Origin: Punica granatum | Taxonomy: Eukaryota > Streptophyta > Magnoliopsida > Myrtales > Lythraceae | Assembly: GCF_007655135.1 (NCBI RefSeq) | Contig: NC_045128.1 | Location: 25,638,811-25,702,810, forward strand | Reading direction: 5' to 3' | DNA length: 64,000 bases | Shown here: positions 21,761 through 33,474 of the stretch, one piece after another | Position numbering within the stretch: position 1 is the stretch's first letter | How the letters are laid out: every line of letters starts with the position of its first letter | The notes under the pieces: model-generated | Told to the model about the DNA's origin: nothing | What the model saw: the letters and a program-made list of their open reading frames with translations, nothing else | Database searches by the model: none | Position numbers and translations under genes: made by a program

Positions 21761-22970
21761 GGCATGCCTTGAAATTAATCACTCTTGAAATTTTTCGTCT
21801 CTGGCATGCCTGTCGCACATGACTTATGTCACGGCTTTTAAGTCAACAACTTTTCAAAATTAAAAAATAAAAAATAAAAAATAAAAGATTCAGAAAAGAA
21901 AAAACATAAACAAGCAATTGAAAATCTTCTACCCTGAAGTTCAATCAAATCTTCAACCTGCGATTTTTGATGCCGACGCTGACGTCAGTGCCCTCCAATG
22001 CAAACCCCATCCACCTCTGACCCTACCCTCTCGGTGGCGTCGAGCAGTTTGCTTTTTTGCCCGGCTCTTCCATCGGCCTGCCAGCCCGACCCATCTCCGG
22101 GGCCTCCTCCTCTGAGGCTTCCTCTCCCCTGCAACAGCTATGCTCTCCCACTCGCACCTCTCACTCCTTTAGCCTTCCCTGACCACATCCTCTACACCCT
22201 GCCCGAGCCTCCCGTCGCTGAAATCTCCCCCCACACCCGATGCTGACCACAACCAATGACTTTGAATCGATAATCATTTGTGCGTAGCCAAAAAAAAAAA
22301 AGAAGGTAGAGGATACTATAGTCTGCTAAAATTAGAATGCGAATTTAAGGACAACGACTTGCTATTGCTGCAGTTCTGATCGGAGATAATGGAGCCCCAT
22401 CAAAACCTGGATTTCAACCTATTGAAGGTATTTCAATTGAATCCAAGCTTCTTTACGAGTGGCTGGTTGAGCTGATTTGGCTACTAAAATTTGTCAGATG
22501 TTTATATGATTGAATTAAAGGGGCGATTTGATGATTTTGATTCAACAAGTTGATTTGCCCAACGATTAGATAAAGATTATTCAGATATTAGTATTTTCTC
22601 GAATTTGAAAATTATTTTCTGACAAATTATCTCATTTGGAATTTTGTCAAATTAATCAAAATATGAGATTTTGTTTTGGAAAAAATTTGAAAGTAATTTC
22701 TGGGACACACTAGAATTCGAGCACATCATCTGGAGCACGGCCAACAGATGCACTAGGTGCGTGTGGAATCCAAAAGAGAGGACGATATATTTTAAGGATA
22801 AAGATTCATTGCCAACTTATTGTGGATGAGAATAGTGTGAAATATATGAGCATAAAAAAGAAAAAGAATAATATAATAAAAAATAACAATCTATTTTTTG
22901 GTAATAAAGAGTAAGTTATATATATATAAACTATGCAGATCAACAATCAGTCTTGGGAAATAAACTCCCA
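21761..22970. other. Intergenic, nothing recognised
   Basis: Includes a C-rich stretch at 22000-22250 with short proline-rich frames in both directions but no family features, and AT-rich DNA to 22920. No gene supported. Confidence 0.45.
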
Positions 22971-23520
22971 TTACATCATCAAGTAAGAAAGTACTAATAG
23001 TAGGTGGAACTGAAGCTAATGTAGCTACCCTATCTGGACTATCTCCTCCAAGTTGCGCAAGACAATCTGCAGCACGGTTTGCCTTGAGATAGATATTGTG
23101 CCATGGAATTACCTCCTCAAAGATTTGGCATAGGGTACTCGAATAGAATCTGCGATGTCCTACGGCAGTTCAAAGTGAAGGTTGGATAAGCGCCTGTTAC
23201 GCGAAGGAGAAATTGTCAGCTATACCTTGTGCTGCTCCTCCATTGCAGGTAGGGGACCAAGGATTCAGCTGCGGAGGGTGGATCTCCCTAGCCATTTGTC
23301 ATGCCAGGAATTGATGGAGGCACAATGTCCAACCGATCAATTGGCTCACCTTCCCAAGCCTCCGGTGCAGCTCTTGGAGCTTGCCAATTGAGGGAGCCCA
23401 ACCAGGATTTTGCAGATCGTTGAGATGTGAACTTAGGGCGGAGGATCTGCGCCGAAGAAGTATTTGGCGAAGAATATCGATAGACAAAACTTCCCAGTAA
23501 AGCATTGTTTATGGGGTCCA
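22971..23520 (-). pseudogene. LINE (non-LTR retrotransposon) pol 3' fragment with RNase H tail
   Basis: The minus strand of 22971-23160 reads CQIFEEVIPWHNIYLKANRA, then ADCLAQLGGDSPDRVATL and ends in TAA. This is the RNase H-like tail (xxVxREANRAADxLAxxG) of plant LINEs. Upstream (23200-23520) are frameshifted pieces resembling the end of the RT region (KWLGRSTLRS in one frame). Clearly dead. Confidence 0.7.
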
Positions 23521-24250
23521 TCCAAGTGTTAATGCCCTAGCCTCCATGCAGTTTTTGGTTTCGTAACTTCATCCCTGTTAACTATAAATTGTGTAACTCC
23601 TTTTATCTTGAGTAGATCCCCAAAGAAAGTCTCGGTTGAGCTTATCAATGGAAGAAACTGACTTTTAATTCTCCTACTCTCGAACATTTGGATGAATTAT
23701 AATTGCGATATTGTTGATCGAAAAAATTGCAGCGCCTGTGGCATCATGCGGGCATTTTTCCCCAGTATTATAATTAAAATTGTTTACTCAAATTGGCATT
23801 CTACTCTCACTATCACTCATATTATATGAAAATTAGCATTTGTTTTCCTATCATCATTCTGCTCCCGCGAATATGCAAAAATATATATATATATCTATAT
23901 ATATCTATACTGATTTTCTGCCATGAGCGTAATGCTTTTCGTGCTAAATACAACTATGAATAATGCTTTTATCATGGTTAAATTTGGTCGCAAGGCGACT
24001 AGTTTCGTTGAGCAGCAAGTAACTGGCACCAAGGTTGGCGAGAGTCTGCGCTGCGCTCATTCCAAACTGGCCCTGAAAGCCATTACCTATTCATTCTCTA
24101 GGCCTCCCTCTATCGGATTGTTCCATTCGGCTCCTCCACCTGCTCAAACCAACGCCAAAGTCTACCATGATTCCTCTAGATTTATGCAGTCAGGTTTTCA
24201 ATAATATCTAGTCGGGGGATTTGATCTTCTTTCGTTCTGTATGATGACAT
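23521..24250. other. Intergenic, (AT)n tract at about 23880-23905
   Basis: No supported gene. A 93-residue plus frame at 23923-24204 has no recognisable domain. Confidence 0.45.
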
Positions 24251-25608
24251 TGTTGATCACGTCGAAAATCGCCGACGGATAGATAATTAGAAAACCAGAT
24301 GTGCCTGGGCTCTGTCTCAAGAAAATTACCGACGGGGCACCAACCGGCCCCACCGATATAGAGCATTGTACCACGACTTTGAGAGTCCGCAGGACAAAAT
24401 GGCGGCTTGGTTTCGAGCAGATGAAGTAGACAGTTGAATGCGATTCAAATGATCTTGCATCGGAGATTTAGCCTCCATGAATTCTTCACTATTTCTTCAT
24501 GCTTCGAGCTTTCTGAAACTGAATAAAGCGGCTCAAAAGCCTGCTATTAATATCGGCTGAATCAACTGAAAAAGTTGTGAGCAAAATAGACTGACTTGAA
24601 TGCTTGACCAAGTGAACCCAATCCTTTCACTATGGCTTCGGCATGTGTTACCGAAAAATAGTCAAAGGCCTCACCTTGGAGGACTATGGCTACAAAGCAT
24701 TTGACTAGTGCTGCCGAAGTCCAAACCAAGTTCTTGGATGACCAAGAACAATGAGATGCGGCTAATAAAGCCGTGCAAGGAATGGTTCTCGGCCTGCAAT
24801 GGCCGGAAAGAAGAAATCTAAGCTGGAACCTATACTCGGGATAAACTACCTCGGTTTGGAAGCCGAGATAAGTAGAGGCCGAAAAATCGACACCAAACAA
24901 CTCCAAAAGGTTAATCGAGTTTCACTCCAGAAAGTGGGATAGGTGCAAGAAAAGAAAATGAAAGATAGTTCGGGAATGTAAAGGTGCAATGAAAGTAAAG
25001 TGCAGGAGAGGTCAATTGCGATAAAAAATAAAGATAAAAAAATAAGTGCAATTGATGTGTTGTTCGGGGACCCTTACAATGAATTTCAATTCACGTGCTT
25101 ATAGGCGTGTACATGAAATCCTAAAAAATCTCTTACAATTGATACACCTATAATTATGATATATTGAGATAAAATCAAATAGGAAATACCCATCTAGATT
25201 ACCCAAATTGCCTAAACCATTGAATAGATATCAAGCCATATTAAATATATATTCGAGTTATTTGACTTTCTAAAATCAAATATTACACGAGAATATCACA
25301 TACTTGCTCACTGAGAATAATCGGTGGCCAAGGAAAAGTAAAATTCACTGCCACTGATGAATAGTTCAGGTCTATACATACACATATATTCTCCATCTTA
25401 AGCTCCTCGTTGTTAGGCCTGAAAATTGGGCCTAATTCCATGTGGCCTTCTTCTATTATTTGGACCTCCAATTGACTTGGCCCACACCATTATGATTATG
25501 GTCCGCATCTCCTCTTGCTCATCCATAAACCTGAGAAAACCATCGGAATCACAATTCGGCAATCATCAAATCCATATTTTCGCGAAGTGCGAAAAACAGG
25601 TGTAAACA
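24251..25608 (-). repeat. 3' LTR of the non-autonomous gypsy-like element
   Basis: Collinear with 29180-30545. Shared landmarks are TTCATGCTTCGAGY, GAATGCTTGAYCAAGTGAAC, GAAGCCGAGATA and CACATAYNTTYTCCATCTTA. The complement of the adjoining bases (GCGGGGTAT) could be the polypurine tract. Confidence 0.8.
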
Positions 25609-28600
25609 ATACCCCGCATGTTTAGTCACGCGAAATCAAATTGAGCGGACTTGACATATATATATATATGATTTGCCACACGAACTCATACTGAACACGA
25701 TAAAGGATGAAGGAATTAGTGCACCTCACAGCCAGCACAGCTGTTGTAGATAATTCGAGCATCAAACATCAGTGAGCTGAACCAAAAGACATAATTATGT
25801 ATCCTCTCCTCCAATTCTAATTCTTCTGTAATTATGAGTACCTTCTTGTTAGAACTGGGCAAAAGTCAAAACATGAAAATTGTAAATCTTTCTCTTAGCT
25901 TTCCGTAACATCTTGAATCATCGAAATCGGACTCTGTAGAAAACGATATGAGTTTTCCCGAGAAACTACGCGAAACAGGAAATAGTGGCCGAGAATGAAA
26001 TATGTAATGGGCAGCCTTCAAAACGAATTTCCGAGCATGAGAATGATCAGAAATATGGATCACGATCATGGCCTCTAACATGGCCACTGCTCACCGAGTG
26101 TGCTTCCATCTTGGTTACGGCCTTAGACTCGGCGGTAGTCGTATCTCGTCCGCGCTTCAAACCATAGTTCGGCCAAGTCGTGCTTCAGCTCTAGGGATTA
26201 AAATTCTCTTGATCCAAGCTGTGCTTTGGCAACTTCTCTGTGCCATTCCTCGACGAAGTCTACCTCTCTCTTCTATCAACATGTTAGTCCTCCGCACGAG
26301 AAAGAAATAGGATCGATAGACACTTGATATGAATTGAATTGCTTGATAGTCACAACTCTGACTGACCTCCTAAATGCGTCTTGACCCTCAAAAGTGTCGA
26401 AACCCACATTAATAACTTGATTATAATCGGGAACAGACCTCTAAAGTAAGAAGTAGCAGCTCGTGATTTAACCAAATCCTTATTAGCTCTGCTAAGTTGC
26501 GCCATGGTAGTTATTGGCATGATATTGACCGTAGCTCCATTGACAACCAAAAACTTAGGAATCGGAACTGCGAAAGAATAAGTTTGTCGAGATTCATTCA
26601 AAAATGAAAGATGGAGCATGCTGGATTTTCTTCTTCTCGGTTACTTGAGCAACCTTAACTGAAACAACTTCTCTTTTGTGTGAGTCCATACTGAGCTGCC
26701 CTCTCACAAGCAGCTTCCCAGCCTGAGTCATGTTCTGCTTGGGATGGTCGTCTTGACTAACCACAATCCGTTCTGTGTACGAGTAAGCGGCTTAAATGTC
26801 TTATGATGCACCACCCTTCGTCATTCTTTCCTAGGAACTTTCATGGGCAGCTCCGTAGATTGTTCCTTAGCCGAAACGTATTGAACTATCGTCTGAAACC
26901 TTCCCAGCTGTTCAGCCGAGTGTATCTAACATTCACTTAGAGTTCAATGTCGCAGCTCTAGTCGAGGGTTCTCCTCTGGAGTAAACATCATGGGAAGCTC
27001 GATTTGCTTCCATCGGGCCGCTAAGTTTTTGCCCCACTCCTCGAACAGTGCTTGAAAACGTATTCCCAGACTTAAAAGTACCATTTCGGACCATTGTGTA
27101 CAACTTCTTTCAGCTCACAAGCATCATGACCAGAACTAAACACTCTCCTTTGTGAACCCGAGCTAAAATATTGCATGCCTTTGCATGTGGGTTGAACCTT
27201 CACATTTCGCAGTTTCTAGCTCCGGGAATCGCAGCTATCATTCCTGAACTTTCAAGGCATGGGTTTGGGTACCCCCAATGCTTTGCTTGAAGAACTATGC
27301 TCTACTTCTCGAGCATTAAAATTCGTGTACCTCGACTTTCAAGGCATTGAATCGGTCTTAAACTCGATATCCCGAGAGTTCGAGCTATCGTTTCTTGACT
27401 CCATAGGCGCGGATCTAGCATGAAACTAGATTCTCCGAGTGTTCAAACGACTTCAAGGATCATTAATGAGCTCAACTTTCGGTCTTCTATCGTTCTCCTT
27501 CGAATTTGAGCTTCTCGAGTCCATCTCAGCCATGGGCTGTTTCTCTAAGGTCTAATTCTTTTGTGTGTGGCTGCTACTTTCGGAGTCCACTTCGAGATCC
27601 ACTTTTCTAAAGGATAAGGCTGATTTGTTCGACATGCCTTGCTTCCCCAAGCCGGCCCTGTTAAATTCGGCAATCATCTCTTGTAAAACTAAATTTGCCC
27701 AAGCAGAACATACTTTCTTCTCTTCATTTAGCTTGTGTAGATGCGGCATTACCTCCTCGATAGCCTCCAAAGAGATGTCATCTTTCGGCTTCCGCCTTCA
27801 GGAACTCGACCTTGAGTTAATGGGGCCATCTAAGATATTTGTCGTAGACGAAAAAAGACTGATGTCGAGTTTGATGGGTTGCTCCTTACTGCCCTCACTT
27901 GCTTTCGTTGATGAAGTAAAAGAATCTTAATCCTCGAGCTTAAATTTAGCCACATCAACTTTTTTACTGATATTACCTTGATCTTTAAGATTGGCTTGAG
28001 CCAATTCTTGCTCAACCTCTTCTCCAAGTTGGCACTCCAATATAGCGTTATTAACGCCATGAGGTTCAAGTGCACCAACTCCTGATGGGAGCTAAGAAAA
28101 ATTTGTCGTATTTGGCACTTAGGGCGAAATTGGCCTAGCGCAACGATCTCGTCTTGCATCGACGGTCTATGACAGGACCGTTTCTTCTTTGCATGGATGT
28201 TCCTCATATGGTGGCTGAAGTGAAACTTGCTTACCATCATTGTTGAAGTGTTCTACCGAATCAACTTGTCGTGGAAGACTTGATTCGACTGCTAACTCCA
28301 CTAAAGGCCGAGCTGGCTGATACACCCTACTCCCCAAGAGTCGATCAAGAAAGTCCAGACTGGCTCCTTCTTTCGGTGAAGATGGTAGTGATAACGAAGT
28401 GGATGGAGCTCGCACCAGAGGCTGAAATGTAGAAGAAGGCTGAGTTGGTGTTAGAAGCTAATTGGCGCTGGCGGTTGAGCCCGTGCTGGAGGTTGAGTTG
28501 GCGCTGGATGCAGGATGTAGATGAAGGCTGAGCTGGTGCTGGAAGCTGAGTTGGTTCATCCATCCTACCCCTCGAGCGTCGGTCTTAAATATTTTGACCA

Positions 28601-29157
28601 ACTTTTTCCTTCAATGACAATGATGGGTTTGACGGAACCTGTCGCGATGTAGGAGAAGGTGCTTGTTACAAACATTATTGATTTGGTTGGGCCCGTAAGG
28701 CCGACGAATTTTGCGGGTTTGGCTGCAACAGTTGAAATTGCAAAATTTGCCACCATGATAGAAATGCCATTGTTGTGCTTGTTGTGTAGGTTGCACTAAT
28801 TGATAAGTTGTGGCAAGCGGCTGGGAGTAAGGCTGCACCGAGTAGCTTGTTGTGGATAAACCATTGGCGAGGCTGAGTAGCTAGTAAATAATGCCGCATT
28901 ACTAACGGCTTGTGACTGTGAGTAGTCATCATGATTGGACAATGGCAAATAGCCGATCGATGACGAAGGTGAATAAGTATAATCGGAATTTGACGACGGC
29001 GAATAGCCGGTCGAAAATATGGTGACAAATAAGTCGACGATAACGAATTGCCAGCCATTGGTGTCGAAGAATAAAAGGTCAACGACATTGAATTGTCGAT
29101 CGATGATATCGAAGAATAATAACCATACACCATGATAGTAAAAGCGCGAATTTAGCA
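25609..29157 (-). pseudogene. Internal region: gag-like and retropepsin-like remnants
   Basis: At 26350-26619 the minus strand reads PKFLVVNGATVNIMPITTMA, the active-site region of a gypsy-type aspartic protease (usually V-D-x-G-A-x-V-N-I-M-P). The catalytic Asp is not present. Further upstream (27552-29133) are low-complexity frames rich in Tyr, Ser, Pro and Gln that look like a divergent gag. Stops are frequent. No polymerase motifs were seen. Confidence 0.6.
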
Positions 29158-29179
29158 GGTCTCACCAAGCGTGCCAAAT
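29158..29179 (-). other. Primer-binding site of the gypsy-like element
   Basis: Next to the 5' LTR the minus strand reads TTTGGCACGCTTGGTGAGAC, a form common just inside plant gypsy-type LTRs. I have not matched it to a specific tRNA. Confidence 0.5.
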
Positions 29180-30545
29180 TGTTGATCACGTCGGAAATCG
29201 TCGACGGATAGATAAATTGAAAACCCAGTGTGATAGAGCACTGTCTCGAGAAAATTACTGACGTGACACCAGCCGACCCCACTGATATAAAGTGTTGTGC
29301 CACGGCCTCGAGAATCCATGAAACTAAACGGCGGTTGGGTTTCCAGTAGATGAAGTAGACTGTTGAATGGGTCTCAGACGATCTTGCGACTCAGGGATTT
29401 AGCAGCTATGAATTCTCCACTAGTTCTTCATGCTTCGAGTGATCCGAAACCGAATAAAAGCGGCTCGTAAGCCTGATATTAATATCGATTGAGTCAACCG
29501 AAAAAGATTGAGTTGTGAGCAAAATAGACTGACTTGAATGCTTGATCAAGTGAACCCAATCCTTTCACTGCGGCTTCGGCATGTGTTACCGAAAAATAGT
29601 CAAAGGCTGACTACAAAAGATTCGACGAGTGTTGTCGAATTCCAAACCAATCTCTAGGATGACCAAGAATAATGAGACACGGCTAATAAAGCAGTAAAAG
29701 GAATGGTTATCGGCCTTCAATGGCGGAAAAGAAGGAATCTAGGCCGGAATGTAAACTCGGGATAAACTACCTCTGTTTGGAAGCCGAGATAGGTAGAGGC
29801 CGATAAATTGACACCGAGCAACTTTGGAAGGTTAATCAGGTTTCACTCCGGAAAGCGGGATAGGTGCAAGAAAAGGAAAAGAAAGATAAAGGTTCGAGAA
29901 TGTAAATGTCCAATGAAAGTAAAGTGAGGAAAGGTAATTGCGATAGAAAGTAAAGAGAAAAAAAAAGTAAGTGCTATTGATGGGTTGGTCGGGAACCCTT
30001 ACAACGAACTTTGATTCACATATTTATAGGCGCGTACGTAAAACCCTAGAAAATCTCTTTAAATGGATATGCCTATAATTACGAGATATCAAGATAAAAT
30101 TAAATAGGAAATATCCATCTATATTACGCAAATTACCTAAATTATTGAAAAGATATGATATCAAGCCAAATCAGAGAAATATTCAACTTATTTGACTTCT
30201 TTAAATCAAAGATCACACGAGAATTTCACATACTTGCTCTCCAAGAATAATCAGCTGTTGAGGAAAAGTTAAGTCCACCACCACTGATGAATAGTTCACG
30301 TCCATGCATACACATATGTTTTCCATCTTAAGCTCCCCATTGTCGGCTTGAAAATTGGGCCTAATTCCATGAAAATCTTGGATTTTCTTATATTATTTGG
30401 ACCTCCAATTGAATTGGCCCACACCATGATGATTGTGGCCCACATCTCCTCTTGCTCGTAAATAAATTAGAGAAAACCATCTGAATCACAATTTGGCAAT
30501 CACCAAATTCATATTTCTGCGAAGTGCAGAAAATGGGTGTAAATA
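29180..30545 (-). repeat. 5' LTR of the non-autonomous gypsy-like element
   Basis: Partner of 24251-25608 with many substitutions and small indels. Confidence 0.8.
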
Positions 30546-32711
30546 GATATAAATGGAGATAGGAGAATACATCATTAATGGATGTGGTAAAGACTACGAA
30601 TCATGCCCAGGAGTCTCCCTCAGACTGCCAAATCCTCAGTAGAAAAGCAAAAGAAGAAGAGGCTCTCTAATGGCTCTTAATCGGGTGAAAACCTCGGAAA
30701 AACGATGAAATGAAGACACCTTACTTGTAATAGTAGCTTACGAAGAAATCATATTCGACTCTCAGAATTCCATACTCCCGCAAGCAATTCTCAAGAACCA
30801 TTCCTATAGAATAATAATAAAATGAAAGGAAAGAAAAAGTGGAAAAAGGAGGTTAGAAATGTTCACGAAGGGTTGAAAATATATGTATGGTATATGTTAG
30901 TAAATTATATTTTCTCGATTTGCTTATGTCCCGCTTCTTTTATTTTCTCTCCTTGCATGTTGCCCCTGACCATTGTCAAGTAACAAGGGAGGGATGGACG
31001 ATGGAGTTCGAGAAGTAAGAGGATGGAAGGAAGAGGATGGAGGATGGAGTTCGGATCAAGAGCCACGAGACCGATCACGGCAAGGTAAACAAGAATTCTC
31101 AACTAGACTAGAAGTTGGCTTGTGTCCGTCCCATTCATGAGCAATATAATGAAATGATAGCGGAGCGTCAATTTCTTGCTCTTTGTTGACGAACACGATG
31201 AATGAGTAATGAATGATGAATACATGAAAGCTGTAAGGTTCGCTTAGGATAGTCCGTTTGGGGGACCCGTCATGATGCCGAATATTGTATAGGGACGGGT
31301 TGGACTAGAAGGTATGCACATGTATACACGTGCATGTGTGGGCTTTTTTGATAAATCTCGGCTTATCATTAGTAAAAGATGGCTACAAGAGCCATATAGA
31401 GTGGACTACAAAAGCCACATACACGTGCATGTGTGTGCTTAATGTTTACTTTTCTTGTTTTAGATTAGAATTAATGTGGATGTGATGCTTGGCCGAGTGG
31501 ACTAGTGTGCCTAATTAACGAGTCTAGGTGATTAATCTTGTTAAAATTGATATAATTGCTTAGCTTGGCCTCGAGTCTTAAGGGATTAAGTCAAGAAAGG
31601 ATGGATTTAGTCAACAATGCTCACAGGTCTTAGGAGATTAATTGGTTAAAATGACTAATTTCATTGTTGAGTCTGGAGTCTATTGGATATTAAGGATTTG
31701 GGATTTGATTTGCTTAATTCGAAGCCAAATTGGATGGAGTTGACGGGACGGTCTAGGGTCAGACTCAAGAATGGATTAATTAGAACTTGTGGATCAAATG
31801 GGTGTGGATCTAAATTTGATTAATTGAAGGATGTGGCTAATGGATTGGTTTCGGGTTAGTTGAGTTAGGGGCTCAATTGGTGTGGATTTGTTGTTGATTT
31901 GAGCATCACGGTTATTAACTGATTAATGTCATACATTTGACTTTAATAATATCAAATGGGGGCTTCACCGACTTAGTTAATTGTGTCTAGGGTCAAATTG
32001 AAATGGTTTTTAAGACCATGAAAGATTTTAGGGACTTAGATGGTGTTTTATATAAATTAAGTAATTAATAATTAAGCACTTGATTAATTAAAGAAAGAAA
32101 TGTATAGTAATAGAGAAGGAATGATAAGGATGGGAAATGTTTTGTAAAGGAAATAGATTACCAATAAGTGAAGAATAAATTATTTAATTAGGTTAAAATT
32201 TTCTGCGTACTCATTTAGTGATTGTTGATTCAATGATTAAGTAGATGATACCATTACCTTTTATTTTTCTCTTTATCTTTTATTCATTTTCCCATGTAAC
32301 TAATTTGTAAATAAATTTTAAACACTCATATAATCAAATTGTAATCAAGCACAACCTTAGTTTTTATTTAAGCCTAACTTGAATAAATTGATTAGTATAG
32401 GTTAATCACTCGGCCTGACTAATTTGGTACAATTCTAAAACTGGGGGGAAAAAAATGAGTAGACTTTGGAAATGGGTTTAAAAATGGTCTTAGAATCTTC
32501 TAAACTTGGAGCCTATAGGCTCATTTTGGTTTTTGGGCCGTATGCTCATTTTGTCTTGAGTCCACTTGACCACTGGGCTTTATGGTCCACTTGATTCGAA
32601 GGGCCGAGTTTGGCCCACTGGGCCCAATTATTTACTTTTAATTATTTTATATATAGATATACATGGCCCATATGGTAATAATTGGACTTCAATTAAAAAT
32701 GGCAAGTGTTA
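30546..32711. other. Intergenic region with a tiny LINE insertion
   Basis: AT-rich DNA with a GGATGGA-rich stretch at about 31000-31050. No gene supported. The only structured item is the 73-bp insertion at 31346-31418. Confidence 0.5.
31324..31440 (-). mobile_element. 5'-truncated LINE tail with 22-bp target duplication
   Basis: A 22-bp direct repeat (31324-31345 and 31419-31440, core ACACGTGCATGTGTG, one mismatch) flanks 73 bp. The complement of that insert ends ATAAGCCGAGATTTATCAA followed by A's, like a LINE 3' end. Long target duplications with an A-tail are the mark of target-primed reverse transcription. Confidence 0.65.
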
Positions 32712-32943
32712 TGTTGCGTTTGGTTTCATAATAGAATTTTAAAATCAGATTTTGATTTTAAAAAAGAATAGTATAAATGGGACCTACCCTTTGACTTTGT
32801 ATGAGTTATGTTGTTTTGTTGTGGAAAAAAGTGGTATAAATGGAGCTCACTCTTTGACTTTGTATGAGTTATTTTGTTTGTAGTGGGTAGAGTTAAGTTA
32901 GGATTGTAATTTTAAAATAATATCCTAAAACCAAAACAAGCCT
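32712..32943. mobile_element. MITE, 'TGCGTTTGGTTT' family, copy 3
   Basis: Starts GTTGCGTTTGGTTTCATAAT and ends CTAAAACCAAAACAAG. It has the doubled internal module with CCTTTGACTTTGTATGAGTT. It lies about 0.5 kb downstream of 2-ODD copy B. Confidence 0.7.
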
Positions 32944-33474
32944 TAGGATCGTAAAATGACCTCGAAATTTGGATATTTCGTTCAAGACTGATCCTAATTT
33001 CTTAGGTGGCTAGTATCTTGCATACTTGGAGGAATATTAAGCGGCTTACTGGCCTATTAATACGGTAAAATGGCGATTCTAGCCTATCGTCCCAAGCGAC
33101 AACGACTCACCCCAACTCAGAAAACAACTTTTAATGATAAATATCATAAATTATATTGATGATATATTGTTTTTAAATTTTTTATTCTGATCACAAAGGA
33201 GACACGTGACCTAATATAAAGAAACGGAGAGGAAAACTAAATAAAAAGAACATGCAATCCCACATACAAGAATCAAGCTGAAAAACTATTAGGTCATTAA
33301 GTGGCGTTGCTTCACTAAACCCTCTTTCTCTAAATCATGATATTCAGTTTGATATTATTCAGAAAAAATGATATTCACTTTGATATCACCTTATTCGAAT
33401 GTTTTCCACACATTCTGAAGAAATTCACACTAGACATATGGTCACATTTTATTTAACCCTGCGAACCTAGAGGT
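32944..33474. other. 3' flank of 2-ODD copy B
   Basis: AT-rich, non-coding. Shares AACTTTTAATGATAAATATCAT and nearby words with the 3' flanks of copies A and D, so it belongs to the repeated 2-ODD unit. Confidence 0.4.

Larger units (their letters stand above)
24251..30545 (-). mobile_element. Non-autonomous Ty3/gypsy-like LTR retrotransposon
   Basis: LTRs of 1358 bp (24251-25608) and 1366 bp (29180-30545) flank 3.6 kb of internal DNA. On the plus strand each LTR starts TGTTGATCACGTCG; the left one ends GGTGTAAACA. The element therefore has TG...CA ends, with the CA mutated on the right copy. Flanks are GACAT (24246-24250) and GATAT (30546-30550), a likely 5-bp target duplication with one change. 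The inside has gag-like and protease-like remnants but no RT, RNase H or integrase, so it depended on another element. LTR divergence suggests an old insertion. Confidence 0.8.
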
